Source: Mycobacterium sp. NS-7484 (lineage in GTDB: Bacteria > Actinomycetota > Actinomycetes > Mycobacteriales > Mycobacteriaceae). Taken from it: a DNA stretch of 64,000 bases. The notes below the pieces were generated by a model that saw only the letters and a list, made by a program, of their open reading frames with translations, did no database searches and had not been told where the DNA came from. Positions 51,535-59,597 of this stretch are shown here, one piece after another (the first letter of the stretch is position 1; each line of letters begins with the position of its first letter). The stretch spans positions 62,001-126,000 of the forward strand of contig NZ_MBEJ01000127.1 of assembly GCF_001953975.1 (NCBI RefSeq), written 5' to 3'. The translations under genes and the position numbers were made by a program.

Positions 51535-51951
51535 GTGATCGCCCGTTTTCGCCCCGCCCCGTTGATCCTCGGCGCCGGTGCCGCCGTTGCCGCGCTCACG
51601 CTTGCGGCGTGTGGCTCGGAAAGTTCGGACACCACCAGCCCGAGTGCCACCGCCGGATCCTCCGGCGTCAACGTGGAGGTCGGCAACACCATCAACTACA
51701 TGTCGGTCGGCACCACGACGGAGATCGACTGCGCGGACGGCAAGTCGCTCACGGTCGGCGGCACCAACAACACGCTGACGGTCAAGGGCACCTGCGCCAA
51801 CGTCAACGTCGGGGGATCCGACAACAAGATCACCTTCGAACGGATCGACAAGGGCCTGACCATCGTCGGGCTGAACAACACCATCAGCTACGCCGCCGGC
51901 GACCCCAAGGTCAACAACACCGGCAGCAACAACACCGTCAACAAGGGTTAG
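51535..51951 (+). CDS. DUF3060-type lipoprotein
   Basis: A GTG at 51535 gives 138 residues with the signal VIARFRPAPLILG leading to a lipobox (LTLAACG). An upstream start at 51499 would add a charged stretch and overlap the previous gene by four bases, and cannot be excluded. The body has the same Asn-rich beta-turns (GGTNNTLTVKGTC, GGSDNKITF, GLNNTISY, GSNNTVNKG) as its neighbour, so the two are paralogues. The stop overlaps that of the convergent echA5. The function is unknown. Confidence 0.75.
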   Translation: MIARFRPAPLILGAGAAVAALTLAACGSESSDTTSPSATAGSSGVNVEVGNTINYMSVGTTTEIDCADGKSLTVGGTNNTLTVKGTCANVNVGGSDNKITFERIDKGLTIVGLNNTISYAAGDPKVNNTGSNNTVNKG

Positions 51952-52730
51952 TCGCCGCGGGGTTGGTCGGCGCGAGCCCCGTGCCGACCGGCGCCGGCGG
52001 CGAACCGGCCCGCCCCGTGGGCGGCCTCATCCTGCACACCGAAGATGCTGGCGAACTCGAATTCCATTGCCGCCTCTTCGGTCTCGCCCCATTGGTGCAG
52101 TGCCGAGAGCCGGTCGGCCCGCAGACACTGCTGCGGTAACCGGGCCAGTTCGGCGGCCAGCTCCTCGGCATGGGCGCGAGCTTGCCCCTTGGGCACGACG
52201 CGGTTGGCCAGACCGATCGCCTGGGCCTCGGTCGCGTCGACGGCACGCCCGGTCAGAATCAGGTCCATCGCCCGGCTCTGCCCGATCAGGCGCGGCAACC
52301 GGACGGTGCCACCGTCGATCAACGGCACGCCCCACCGGCGGCAGAACACGCCCATCACGGCGTCCTCCTCGACCACCCGAAGGTCACACCACAGCGCCAG
52401 CTCCAGACCACCGGCCACGGCATGCCCGCTGATCGCGGCGATCACCGGCTTGGACAACACCATTCGACTCGGGCCCATCGGACCGGGCCCGGCGCGGTGC
52501 AGCTGGTTCATCTGCGGGGTGCCGAACGCCTTGAGATCGGCTCCGGCACAGAAGGTGCCGCCGGCACCGGTCAGTACCGCAACCGCAGCGTCGTCGTCGG
52601 CGTCGAACTGCTCGAACACGGCGAACAGGGCCGCGGCCGTGGGACCGTCGACCGCGTTGCGGGCATGTGGGCGGTCGATGACGACGGTGGTCACCGCACC
52701 GTTGCGTTCGACCCGGACTGCGTCGCTCAC
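51948..52730 (-). CDS. echA5: Enoyl-CoA hydratase/isomerase-family protein EchA5
   Basis: This crotonase-family protein of 260 residues has the oxyanion-hole segment GGTFCAGADLKAFG and VIAAISGHAVAGGLELALWCD. It agrees closely with M. tuberculosis EchA5 (Rv0675), including CRRWGVPLIDGGTVRLPRL. It starts at a GTG that overlaps the stop of the PaaX-like gene (GTGA). The usual second catalytic glutamate region is replaced by DGGTVRLPRL, so isomerase or other activity is as likely as hydration. Confidence 0.93.
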   Translation of the reverse strand: MSDAVRVERNGAVTTVVIDRPHARNAVDGPTAAALFAVFEQFDADDDAAVAVLTGAGGTFCAGADLKAFGTPQMNQLHRAGPGPMGPSRMVLSKPVIAAISGHAVAGGLELALWCDLRVVEEDAVMGVFCRRWGVPLIDGGTVRLPRLIGQSRAMDLILTGRAVDATEAQAIGLANRVVPKGQARAHAEELAAELARLPQQCLRADRLSALHQWGETEEAAMEFEFASIFGVQDEAAHGAGRFAAGAGRHGARADQPRGD

Positions 52731-53458
52731 GTGGCCTCCAGGAGTTCGGTCTGGTCGCGTCGCGCGACGAGTTCGGCGGCGAAGTCGGTGTAGGCCTTGC
52801 GCAATTCGGCCCCCGGCCACCGGTCCGGCAGTAGCTCGTCGGGAAGCACCGGGTCCGCCAGCAGGTGACGCACGATGCCCGCCGCTGCGACGAACCGACC
52901 CGGGACGTCGGTCGCAGCCGAAATCTGTTGCAGCAATTGCTCGCCGGTGTGACGCCACCCCGGAAGGTCCCACAGCGCGCCGGCCAGCCCGGCTGGATCG
53001 GCGTCACGGGCCTGCAGCAGCCGGGTGCGGGAAACGATCTCCTGCGGCAACACCTGGTCGAGGTTGTCCGGGCGCATCCACACACCCTCCCGCAACTCAC
53101 CGAACCGGTACTGCTGCAAGGCGTTGCGCAACGAGGCACGGGTACGGGCATCGGTGCCGATACTGGTGATCACCAGCATCGACCACTGCCCGTCATAATC
53201 CCGCAGCCGCGGATCGATCGCGTCGTCCTGCCGACGTTGCCGGGTCAACAGCCGGTCGGACAGCCGATAGCCGTCCTCGGAGCGCACCAGGTCACCGGCA
53301 CTGACCATCCGGGTCAGCGCCACCCGCAGCGTGGACTCTTTGATGTCGAAATCGGCTGTCAGCCGGACCAGTTCGGCCGCGCTCGCCCACGCTGGATGCG
53401 CACCCAACAGCACGCTCAACACCACTGAGCGGGCCGTCATCCGTGTGAGCGCCGGCAT
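52727..53458 (-). CDS. PaaX-family transcriptional regulator (Rv0674-like)
   Basis: The 243-residue protein starts at MPALTRMTARSVVLSVLLGAHP. It has an N-terminal winged helix (TLRVALTRMVSAGDLVRSEDGYRLS) and the PaaX central and C-terminal domains. PaaX in other bacteria represses phenylacetate catabolism and responds to an aryl-CoA. Its place between two echA genes, in an operon with fadE8, suggests control of an acyl-CoA or aryl-CoA pathway by a CoA thioester. It starts one base after the echA4 stop. Confidence 0.9.
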   Translation of the reverse strand: MPALTRMTARSVVLSVLLGAHPAWASAAELVRLTADFDIKESTLRVALTRMVSAGDLVRSEDGYRLSDRLLTRQRRQDDAIDPRLRDYDGQWSMLVITSIGTDARTRASLRNALQQYRFGELREGVWMRPDNLDQVLPQEIVSRTRLLQARDADPAGLAGALWDLPGWRHTGEQLLQQISAATDVPGRFVAAAGIVRHLLADPVLPDELLPDRWPGAELRKAYTDFAAELVARRDQTELLEAT

Positions 53459-53459
53459 G

Positions 53460-54374
53460 TCAGACCCCGGAAGACCGGCGTCCGAAGTCACCCATCGGCT
53501 CGTCGCGGTGACGCACCGCTTCGCGGAAGCCGTGCTGAACCGCATCGGCGACGAACGCGTGCCCCTCGGGAGTGTGCCGGGCGATGCCGTCGAACACGGT
53601 GCTGACCATCCGGCTGGTCGCCACCCCCTGTTGCAGCAGTGCGGTGTTGCACGCCAGCTTGGCCATGATGAGCTGGTTTACCGGCATGGCCGCGATGCGC
53701 TCGACGAGCCGCTCGGTGCGTTCATCGAGGTCTTCGGGTGCCGGTGCTTCGACGGCCAAACCCCACTCCGCCGCCTGTGCTCCGGTGAGGCAATCCCCGG
53801 TGAACAGAAGACGTTTGGCACGTTGATCGCCGAGCCGGTGGGCCCATAGTCCGGCGGCCGGAACACCCCACACCCGCATCGGCGGATAGCCGATCTTGGC
53901 GTCGGCCGCAGCGATCACCTGGTCGGCATGCAGTGCGATGTCGGTGCCACCGGCCACGCAGTAGCCGTGGATCTTGACCACGGTCGGCTTGTCGGCGTGC
54001 ATCAGACTGGAGAAGCCACGCACGAATCGGCTCATCATCTGGTAGTCGACCATGGGGTCCCATGGCTGGTCCGGAAGATGGTTGATCGCTTGGGTTTTCC
54101 CGGCCAGCACGGTCCCGTCATACCGGGCTCCGCCGGCCTCACCGGTCCCGTCGGCGTAGGCGGACAGGTCGAATCCGGCGCAGAAACCCTCGCCCCGGCC
54201 GGACACCAGGATCACGTGGACATTGGGGTCCAGATCCGCCCGCTCCACCAGGGCCTGTAGCTCGAGCGGCGTGTCGGCGACGATCGAGTTGCCTTTTTCC
54301 GGACGGTTGAAGGTGATTCGTGCGACCCGGTCGGTGACCTCGTAGGTCATGGTCTTGAGATTGTCGACGTCCAC
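53460..54374 (-). CDS. echA4: Enoyl-CoA hydratase/isomerase-family protein EchA4
   Basis: The 304-residue protein starts at a GTG with GGGAG three bases upstream; an ATG eight codons later (MTYEVTDRVARITFNRP) is the alternative. GRGEGFCAGFDLSAYADG forms the oxyanion hole, and VVKIHGYCVAGGTDIALHADQ follows. It is longer than a usual hydratase because of insertions after residue 80. It matches M. tuberculosis EchA4 by sequence as recalled and by order. The gene follows fadE8 across a dispersed hairpin. Confidence 0.93.
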   Translation of the reverse strand: MDVDNLKTMTYEVTDRVARITFNRPEKGNSIVADTPLELQALVERADLDPNVHVILVSGRGEGFCAGFDLSAYADGTGEAGGARYDGTVLAGKTQAINHLPDQPWDPMVDYQMMSRFVRGFSSLMHADKPTVVKIHGYCVAGGTDIALHADQVIAAADAKIGYPPMRVWGVPAAGLWAHRLGDQRAKRLLFTGDCLTGAQAAEWGLAVEAPAPEDLDERTERLVERIAAMPVNQLIMAKLACNTALLQQGVATSRMVSTVFDGIARHTPEGHAFVADAVQHGFREAVRHRDEPMGDFGRRSSGV

Positions 54375-54403
54375 TAGCTCCCCTTTGCCCCCACGTTCTC
54401 CCC

Positions 54404-54466
54404 GCGAGCAGACATAAAACCGCACTCTATTGGGTGATTTCGGGCGGGTTTGCGTCTGCTCGGCAG
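54404..54466. repeat. Dispersed intergenic hairpin, copy B
   Basis: The arms GCGAGCAGACA and TTTGCGTCTGCTCGGCAG are those of copy A with one difference. The inner part AAAACCGC/GCGGGTTT pairs less well around a long loop, so this copy is worn. It lies between fadE8 and echA4, which face the same way. Confidence 0.75.
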
Positions 54467-54474
54467 CGCAACTG

Positions 54475-56103
54475 TCACCCCTTGACCAACGCTCGCTCGA
54501 GGATCGGTGCCAAGTCCAGCCCGGTCGGCAGGGTGCCGAACGCCTGACCCCACTGCCCGCCGAGCCGGCTGGCCAGGAACGCCTCGGCCACCGCCGGATG
54601 GCCGTGCCGCACCAGCAGCGCGCCCTGCAGCGCCAGCGAGATGTCCTCGGCCACCTTGCGACCGCGGTACTGGATGGTCTCGAAGTCACCCAGGTCGGTC
54701 TGCAGTGTGGTGACGTGGCGGTCCAGCCGCGGATCTTGTCCAGCGGTCTGGGCGAGCTCGTCGAACAGCACCTCGACACTTTGCGGCCGGGTTGCCATGG
54801 CGCGCAAGGTATCCAGCGCACTGACGTTGCCCGAGCCTTCCCAGATACCCATCAGCGGCGCTTCGCGATACAACCGCGGCAGGCCAGAATCCTCGACGTA
54901 GCCGTTGCCGCCCAGGCATTCCATCGCCTCGGCCGCGTGTGGTGTGGCGCGTTTGCACACCCAGTACTTGCCGGCCGCCAGACCGATGCGGCGCAGCAGG
55001 GCCTCCCGCTCGTCACCACGGACGGCCTTGTCGGTGGCACCAGCCATCCGCATCGCGAGCATGGTCGCGGCCTCGGCCTCCACCGCCAGGTCGGCGAGCA
55101 CGTTGCGCATCAACGGCTGGTCGATCAGGTAGGCGCCGAAGGCCTTTCGATGCTGGGCGTGGTGCACGGCGCGGGTCAGACCGCTGCGCATGCTGGTGGC
55201 GCTGCCCAACGTGCAGTCCAGGCGGGTGAGGTTGACCATCTCGATGATGGTCGGCACACCGCGGCCCTCCTCGCCGACCAGCCAGGCCGTGGCGCCGTCG
55301 TATTCGACCTCGCTGGAGGCGTTCGCGTGGTTGCCGAGCTTGTCCTTGAGCCGCTGCAGAAACATCCGGTTGCGGGTGCCGTCGGGCAGGATGCGCGGCA
55401 GGAAGAAACAGCTGAGTCCGCCGGGGGCCTGCGCGAGCACGAGGAAGATGTCACCCATCGGGGCCGAGGTGAACCATTTGTGCCCGGTGAGGCGGTAGGT
55501 GCCGTCGCCGTTGGGGGTGGCCTGGGTGGTGCCGGCGCGGACGTCGGAGCCCCCTTGCTTCTCGGTCATCGACATGCCCGCGGTGATTCCAGCCTTCGTC
55601 GTGGCGAGCTTGAGTTCCGGATCGTAGACCCGGCTGGTCAGCAGCGGCTCGTAGGTCGCGGCCAATTCCGGGTTGAACCGCAGCGCGGGCACCACGGCGT
55701 AGGTCATCGAGATCGGACAGACATGCCCGGGCTCGACGGTCCACACCGACATCTTGGCGGCGCGCACCACGTGCGCCCCTTCGCGCTCGTCGGCCCACGG
55801 GGCACCATGCAGGCCGTGGGTGACGGCCACATTCATCAGCTCGTGGTAGGCCGGGTCGTATTCCACCTCGTCGACCCGATGCCCGTAACGGTCATGGGTG
55901 TGCAGCACCGGCCGGTTGCGGTCGGCCAGCTCACCCCAGCGTTGGGCTTGCGCGCTGCCGTTGATGGCGCCCAGGTCGTGAACCTCGTCGACGCCCCACT
56001 GGCCGCCTTCGCGGATCAGGGCCTCGGAGAGCACGGGCGAGGTAGCCGGGTTGTAGTCCTCCAGTGGGGGGACCTGATTGGTGACGACGTGAGTATCGAC
56101 CAT
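54475..56103 (-). CDS. fadE8: Acyl-CoA dehydrogenase, AidB-like, FadE8
   Basis: This 542-residue flavoprotein is longer than ordinary acyl-CoA dehydrogenases and has the AidB-like layout. Motifs: SMTEKQGGSDVRAGTT and GHKWFTSAPMGDIFLVLAQ in the middle, ECLGGNGYVEDSGLPRLYREAPLMGIWEGSGNV-type flavin-site region with the arginine pair, and a C-terminal helical domain. It matches M. tuberculosis FadE8 (Rv0672) by order with echA4 and echA5. TTACAA/TTGTAA arms upstream may bind a regulator. The substrate is unknown; AidB itself binds DNA and alkylating agents. Confidence 0.92.
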   Translation of the reverse strand: MVDTHVVTNQVPPLEDYNPATSPVLSEALIREGGQWGVDEVHDLGAINGSAQAQRWGELADRNRPVLHTHDRYGHRVDEVEYDPAYHELMNVAVTHGLHGAPWADEREGAHVVRAAKMSVWTVEPGHVCPISMTYAVVPALRFNPELAATYEPLLTSRVYDPELKLATTKAGITAGMSMTEKQGGSDVRAGTTQATPNGDGTYRLTGHKWFTSAPMGDIFLVLAQAPGGLSCFFLPRILPDGTRNRMFLQRLKDKLGNHANASSEVEYDGATAWLVGEEGRGVPTIIEMVNLTRLDCTLGSATSMRSGLTRAVHHAQHRKAFGAYLIDQPLMRNVLADLAVEAEAATMLAMRMAGATDKAVRGDEREALLRRIGLAAGKYWVCKRATPHAAEAMECLGGNGYVEDSGLPRLYREAPLMGIWEGSGNVSALDTLRAMATRPQSVEVLFDELAQTAGQDPRLDRHVTTLQTDLGDFETIQYRGRKVAEDISLALQGALLVRHGHPAVAEAFLASRLGGQWGQAFGTLPTGLDLAPILERALVKG

Positions 56104-56113
56104 GCACCCAGTG

Positions 56114-56147
56114 TTACAAATCTCCGACAACCGCACAATAGTTGTAA
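56114..56147. promoter_or_regulatory. Inverted repeat upstream of fadE8
   Basis: TTACAA at 56114-56119 and TTGTAA at 56142-56147 face each other across 22 bases, ten bases upstream of the fadE8 ATG. The position fits an operator over the promoter. No regulator can be assigned, although the PaaX-like gene downstream is a candidate. Confidence 0.45.
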
Positions 56148-56156
56148 TGCCACGGC

Positions 56157-57314
56157 TCAAGGAGTCGGCGCCTTTCGCGGCGGCGGCACGTTGTCGGCCC
56201 CGCGTACGCCGTTCAGCACCGACTGCCCCTGTTGATCGATGAGCCTGGTGAACAACTGCTGCGCATAACCGAACACCAGGCCCCAGGCCAGGATCTGGGC
56301 CGAGGTGTCCAGCGCATTCAAACCCGGCACGAACTGGCCCCGCATCAGCAGCAGCCCGAGGAACGCCGTCAACGCGCCCGTCGGCAACTTGAGCGCGGCC
56401 AGCGCCACGGGGATGCCATAGCGTTCCGACGAGCCGCGGACATGACTGATCGCGGCTGCCGCGGCAATCGCCGCGGCGACGAGACCGATCAGCTCGACCA
56501 CGATGATGTCCGTGGGTTTGGCGGTATCTGCCACGACGTCGTCGATGTCGATTCCTTTGCCCGGCGCCCCGGCCCGAAGCGGGGTGAACGGTGCGGACTG
56601 GTTGGTCGGGCACACCACCATCTGCTCGGAGGCGTCCTGCGGCGCGAAACAGAGCGGCATCAACGTCGGGTTTCTCAGGCCGATCACCGCAAGCGCCACC
56701 ACCAACATCGACAGCAGCACTGTGGTGCTGACGACGATGTTGCGGAAACTGCGCAACCGGATGTTCTCCCGTAATGCCGCCGAGCTGGCCGCCCGCACCG
56801 TCGCCACGATCTGGTCGCGCGCGGCGTCAACCTTCTCCAGCGCCGTTGCGCGGTCGGTGTTCACGTTGCGCACCAAGCGCTCGAATTCCTGCCGCCCCGG
56901 ATCGCTCGAGCGGAGATGACGCTGCACGTGCCGGGTGAGCGAGGGCATTTGACCCAGCAGATAGTCCGCGGGTGCGAGGTTGAGCAATTGCGCCTCGGCG
57001 GCATCGAGGTTGCTCATCGCGCGTTCGAGCAGAGGACCGTTGCGCGACAGGCATATTCGCCTGCCCAACTCGGGTTTACGACCCGTCGCCGCGTCTCTGG
57101 CCGCGTTGAGGTGACATTTGATCGCCTTCGACAGCGCGGCATCGACGTCGCGTGAGCTGGTCTGGGCCAGGAAGTCGGTCAACGTCTCCAGTTCGTAGGC
57201 GCGGGTCAACGTGCCTTCCCGCCACGCCACCCACACCGGTCCCCCGACCGGCCGGACGGCATCGATGCGGGGCAACGGCTTCGGCGTCGCTCGCGGCGCC
57301 TCGGTGGTGATCAC
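56157..57314 (-). CDS. Membrane protein of unknown function
   Basis: The GTG at 57314 has AGGAGG six bases upstream and gives 385 residues; a longer reading from 57362 lacks such a site. The N-terminal 190 residues are soluble and largely helical, with a probable coiled-coil (EFERLVRNVNTDRATALEKVDAARD). Then come about four membrane spans near residues 195-220, 275-300, 315-340 and 345-365. The extracytoplasmic loop between the first two has two cysteines (PLCFAPQ and VVCPTN). I do not recognise a family. It lies between fadE8 and a PAP2-family gene. Confidence 0.7.
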   Translation of the reverse strand: MITTEAPRATPKPLPRIDAVRPVGGPVWVAWREGTLTRAYELETLTDFLAQTSSRDVDAALSKAIKCHLNAARDAATGRKPELGRRICLSRNGPLLERAMSNLDAAEAQLLNLAPADYLLGQMPSLTRHVQRHLRSSDPGRQEFERLVRNVNTDRATALEKVDAARDQIVATVRAASSAALRENIRLRSFRNIVVSTTVLLSMLVVALAVIGLRNPTLMPLCFAPQDASEQMVVCPTNQSAPFTPLRAGAPGKGIDIDDVVADTAKPTDIIVVELIGLVAAAIAAAAAISHVRGSSERYGIPVALAALKLPTGALTAFLGLLLMRGQFVPGLNALDTSAQILAWGLVFGYAQQLFTRLIDQQGQSVLNGVRGADNVPPPRKAPTP

Positions 57315-57405
57315 GATCTGCCTCCTCACCCGCTCGGCGATGCAGGTGAGCGTAAGTTCCACCGGTCTCGATCAGCACGCGTAGTGCACTACTCGATGCG
57401 GCCGG

Positions 57406-58542
57406 TCAGCGTGATGTGCCCGCCGGTTCCGGGCCGGGATCCTTCAGCAGGTCTTCCGCTACCTTGGGATCGGCCACCGAAGTCCGCATCCTCCGCGCTT
57501 CGTAACGATGGAGCGCAAACAGCACCACCCCCGCCAAAGCCCAGCCGAGCAGGATGTCGATCACGTAGTGCTCGGCGGTGTACACCAACGTGAAGGCCAT
57601 GATCAGCGGATAGGCCACCAAAAACGGCCGCCAGCCCCGGTTGACCCGGTTCCACAGGAACACCGCGACCGCGGCGGTCAGGCCCGCGTGCAGTGACGGG
57701 ATCGCCGCGACCAGGTTCACGCTGGCCTGGCCCTGATCGATCAGAGCCGTGGCGGTGTGCAGGTTCAGCTTGCCCCAGCCACGCGTGACGATCCGTTCGA
57801 TCCAGTCGTGAGCGCCGTTCTGGCTGTCCTGCATGGCGCCCAGCAGACCGCCGTCGGCGGCCTCCCGCGCCGAGCGGAACATGCATCTGGGTCCGGACGG
57901 TCCGCCGTCGCCGTCGTCGGCGGTGCAGCGCGCCGCAGCCCACGGCGGTGCTGCCGGCAGCAGCGCGTAGATGGCTAGCGCCGCGAACGACAACCCGACG
58001 AACAACCGCACGAACCGCTTCCACTCCTCACGGTCACGCAGCCAGAGCACCCCGGCCACGACGTACGGGAGGATGAAGAACGACATGTAGACCGTGCTGA
58101 TCACCACTTCCCACCAGGGCGGGTGCAGTTGCTTCAACCGCTCCTGCAACCACACCGTGGGCACGGTGCCGAAGAACAGCCAACGATCGGCATCGACCTG
58201 CCAGTGCCACAGCGTCGGCCGCCCCACCAGGGTGGCCGCGCCGCGGCTGAGGTCGTAAGCGGCCAGCACGACAGCGAACGGCAACCAATCCCGGATCACG
58301 TAGAGCATCCGGCGCCCCTGGCCGATGCTGGCGGCCAGCAGGCCGGTGGCGATGTAGAGCAGCAAAAGCTCGCGGTTGAACGCGAAGCCGTCGGTGACGG
58401 TGCGGTAGACGACGACCGCGGCCCACGTCAGAATCGCCGCATACCGCAGCATGCGCAGCCGGCGAGCACGCGTGTCGGTGCTCCATGGCGCTGACGCTTC
58501 GTCAGGGGCCTCGTCGGTTACCGAGTCGTCAACCGCGGTCAC
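57406..58542 (-). CDS. PAP2-family membrane phosphatase or phosphotransferase
   Basis: The 378-residue protein starts at a GTG and has six or more membrane spans. The PAP2 motifs AAIPSLHAGLTAAV and VYTAEHYVIDILLGW supply the two histidines and the aspartate of the active site. Between them are a large extracytoplasmic loop and the TLWHWQVDADRWLFFGTVPTVWLQ segment seen in inositol-phosphorylceramide synthase-like members of the family. It likely dephosphorylates or transfers a lipid phosphate, such as a prenyl phosphate or phosphatidylinositol species. Which one cannot be told. Confidence 0.85.
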   Translation of the reverse strand: MTAVDDSVTDEAPDEASAPWSTDTRARRLRMLRYAAILTWAAVVVYRTVTDGFAFNRELLLLYIATGLLAASIGQGRRMLYVIRDWLPFAVVLAAYDLSRGAATLVGRPTLWHWQVDADRWLFFGTVPTVWLQERLKQLHPPWWEVVISTVYMSFFILPYVVAGVLWLRDREEWKRFVRLFVGLSFAALAIYALLPAAPPWAAARCTADDGDGGPSGPRCMFRSAREAADGGLLGAMQDSQNGAHDWIERIVTRGWGKLNLHTATALIDQGQASVNLVAAIPSLHAGLTAAVAVFLWNRVNRGWRPFLVAYPLIMAFTLVYTAEHYVIDILLGWALAGVVLFALHRYEARRMRTSVADPKVAEDLLKDPGPEPAGTSR

Positions 58543-58608
58543 AGAGGTGACGTTAGTTCACCTAGACGTCACGACGCGGTTGAAAACGGTTCAGGTTCTC
58601 TAATGCGG

Positions 58609-59361
58609 TCAGCCGGCGTGCTCGCGCAGGAAGGCGATGTCGTCCTTGCGTCCGGCCTCGGCGGTCTCGCAGATCACCGGCGCGTCGGCCGCTTTGACCA
58701 CCGCGGCCAGCAACTGCGGATCGATCTGGCCGGCACCGAAGTTGGCGTGCCGGTCGGCGCCGGAACCGGCCGCGTCGCGAGAATCATTGCAGTGCACCAG
58801 ATCGATGCGCCCGGTGATGGCCTTGATCCGGTCCACCGCGTCGATCAGGGCCTCCCCCGCCGCCCAGGCGTGGCAGGTGTCCAGGCAGAAACCGATCCCC
58901 TTGTCCCCGATGCTGTCCCATAATCTGGCGATGGTGTCGAAATGCCGGGCCATGGCGTGGTCGCCGCCGGCGGTGTTCTCCAGGTACACCGGCACGTCGG
59001 TGTTCAGGTAGTCCAGCGCCTTGGCCCAGCGCTCGAACCCGGCCTCCATGTCGTTGTCATCGGCATGCCCACCGTGCACGATCACCGCCGTCGCCCCGAT
59101 CTCGGCAGCCGCGCCACAGGTGTCCTGCAGAATCTTGCGCGACGGGATCCGGACCCGGTTGTTGGCCGAGGCCACGTTGATCAGGTACGGAGCATGCACG
59201 TACAACGGCACGGTCGACGCCTTGAGAGCTTCGGCGTCCTCACGGGGCTTGGGCTTCTTCCAGCTCTGCGGGTTGCCGAGGAAGAACTGGACGACGTCGG
59301 CCCCGTCGGCGGCAGCCGCGGCCAATGGGTCGGTGTTGTCTACATGCGAACCGATGAGCAC
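58609..59361 (-). CDS. nfo: Endonuclease IV (apurinic/apyrimidinic endonuclease)
   Basis: This protein of 250 residues starts at a GTG (VLIGSHVDNTDPLAAAAADG). The metal-binding TIM barrel of Nfo is shown by VHAPYLINVASANN, VIVHGGHADDND, VYLENTAGGDHAM, FCLDTCHAWAAGE and LVHCNDSRDAAGSGADRH. It cuts DNA at abasic sites in base excision repair. It agrees with M. tuberculosis End (Rv0670), which also follows rpoC in the same direction of travel. Longer readings upstream are not supported. Confidence 0.95.
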   Translation of the reverse strand: MLIGSHVDNTDPLAAAAADGADVVQFFLGNPQSWKKPKPREDAEALKASTVPLYVHAPYLINVASANNRVRIPSRKILQDTCGAAAEIGATAVIVHGGHADDNDMEAGFERWAKALDYLNTDVPVYLENTAGGDHAMARHFDTIARLWDSIGDKGIGFCLDTCHAWAAGEALIDAVDRIKAITGRIDLVHCNDSRDAAGSGADRHANFGAGQIDPQLLAAVVKAADAPVICETAEAGRKDDIAFLREHAG

Positions 59362-59524
59362 CCCGCCAAGTCTAGAGAGGGCCTTTCGCGACATCACTTC
59401 CATCAGCTGTCGGTGGGTGGCCACACCACCGTTGACGGCGAACACCTCATCGATGAACACCCTCTGATAGTCATTGCACTTCCACCGCTGCGAAAGTTTC
59501 CGGCCGCGCAGCCTGGGGATAACT

Positions 59525-59590
59525 TGCCGACCAGACGCAGATGTCCCCGACACGCCGGGCGTGCGGGGACATCTGTGTCTGCTCGCGCAG
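59525..59590. repeat. Dispersed intergenic hairpin, copy C (reverse orientation)
   Basis: On the minus strand GCGAGCAGACA is followed by a long stem CAGATGTCCCCG/CGGGGACATCTG and GCGTCTGGTCGGCA. The arms match copies A and B, but the core is a wholly different palindrome. It lies eight bases beyond the rpoC stop and may end the rpoBC transcript. Confidence 0.8.
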
Positions 59591-59597
59591 CTACGCG

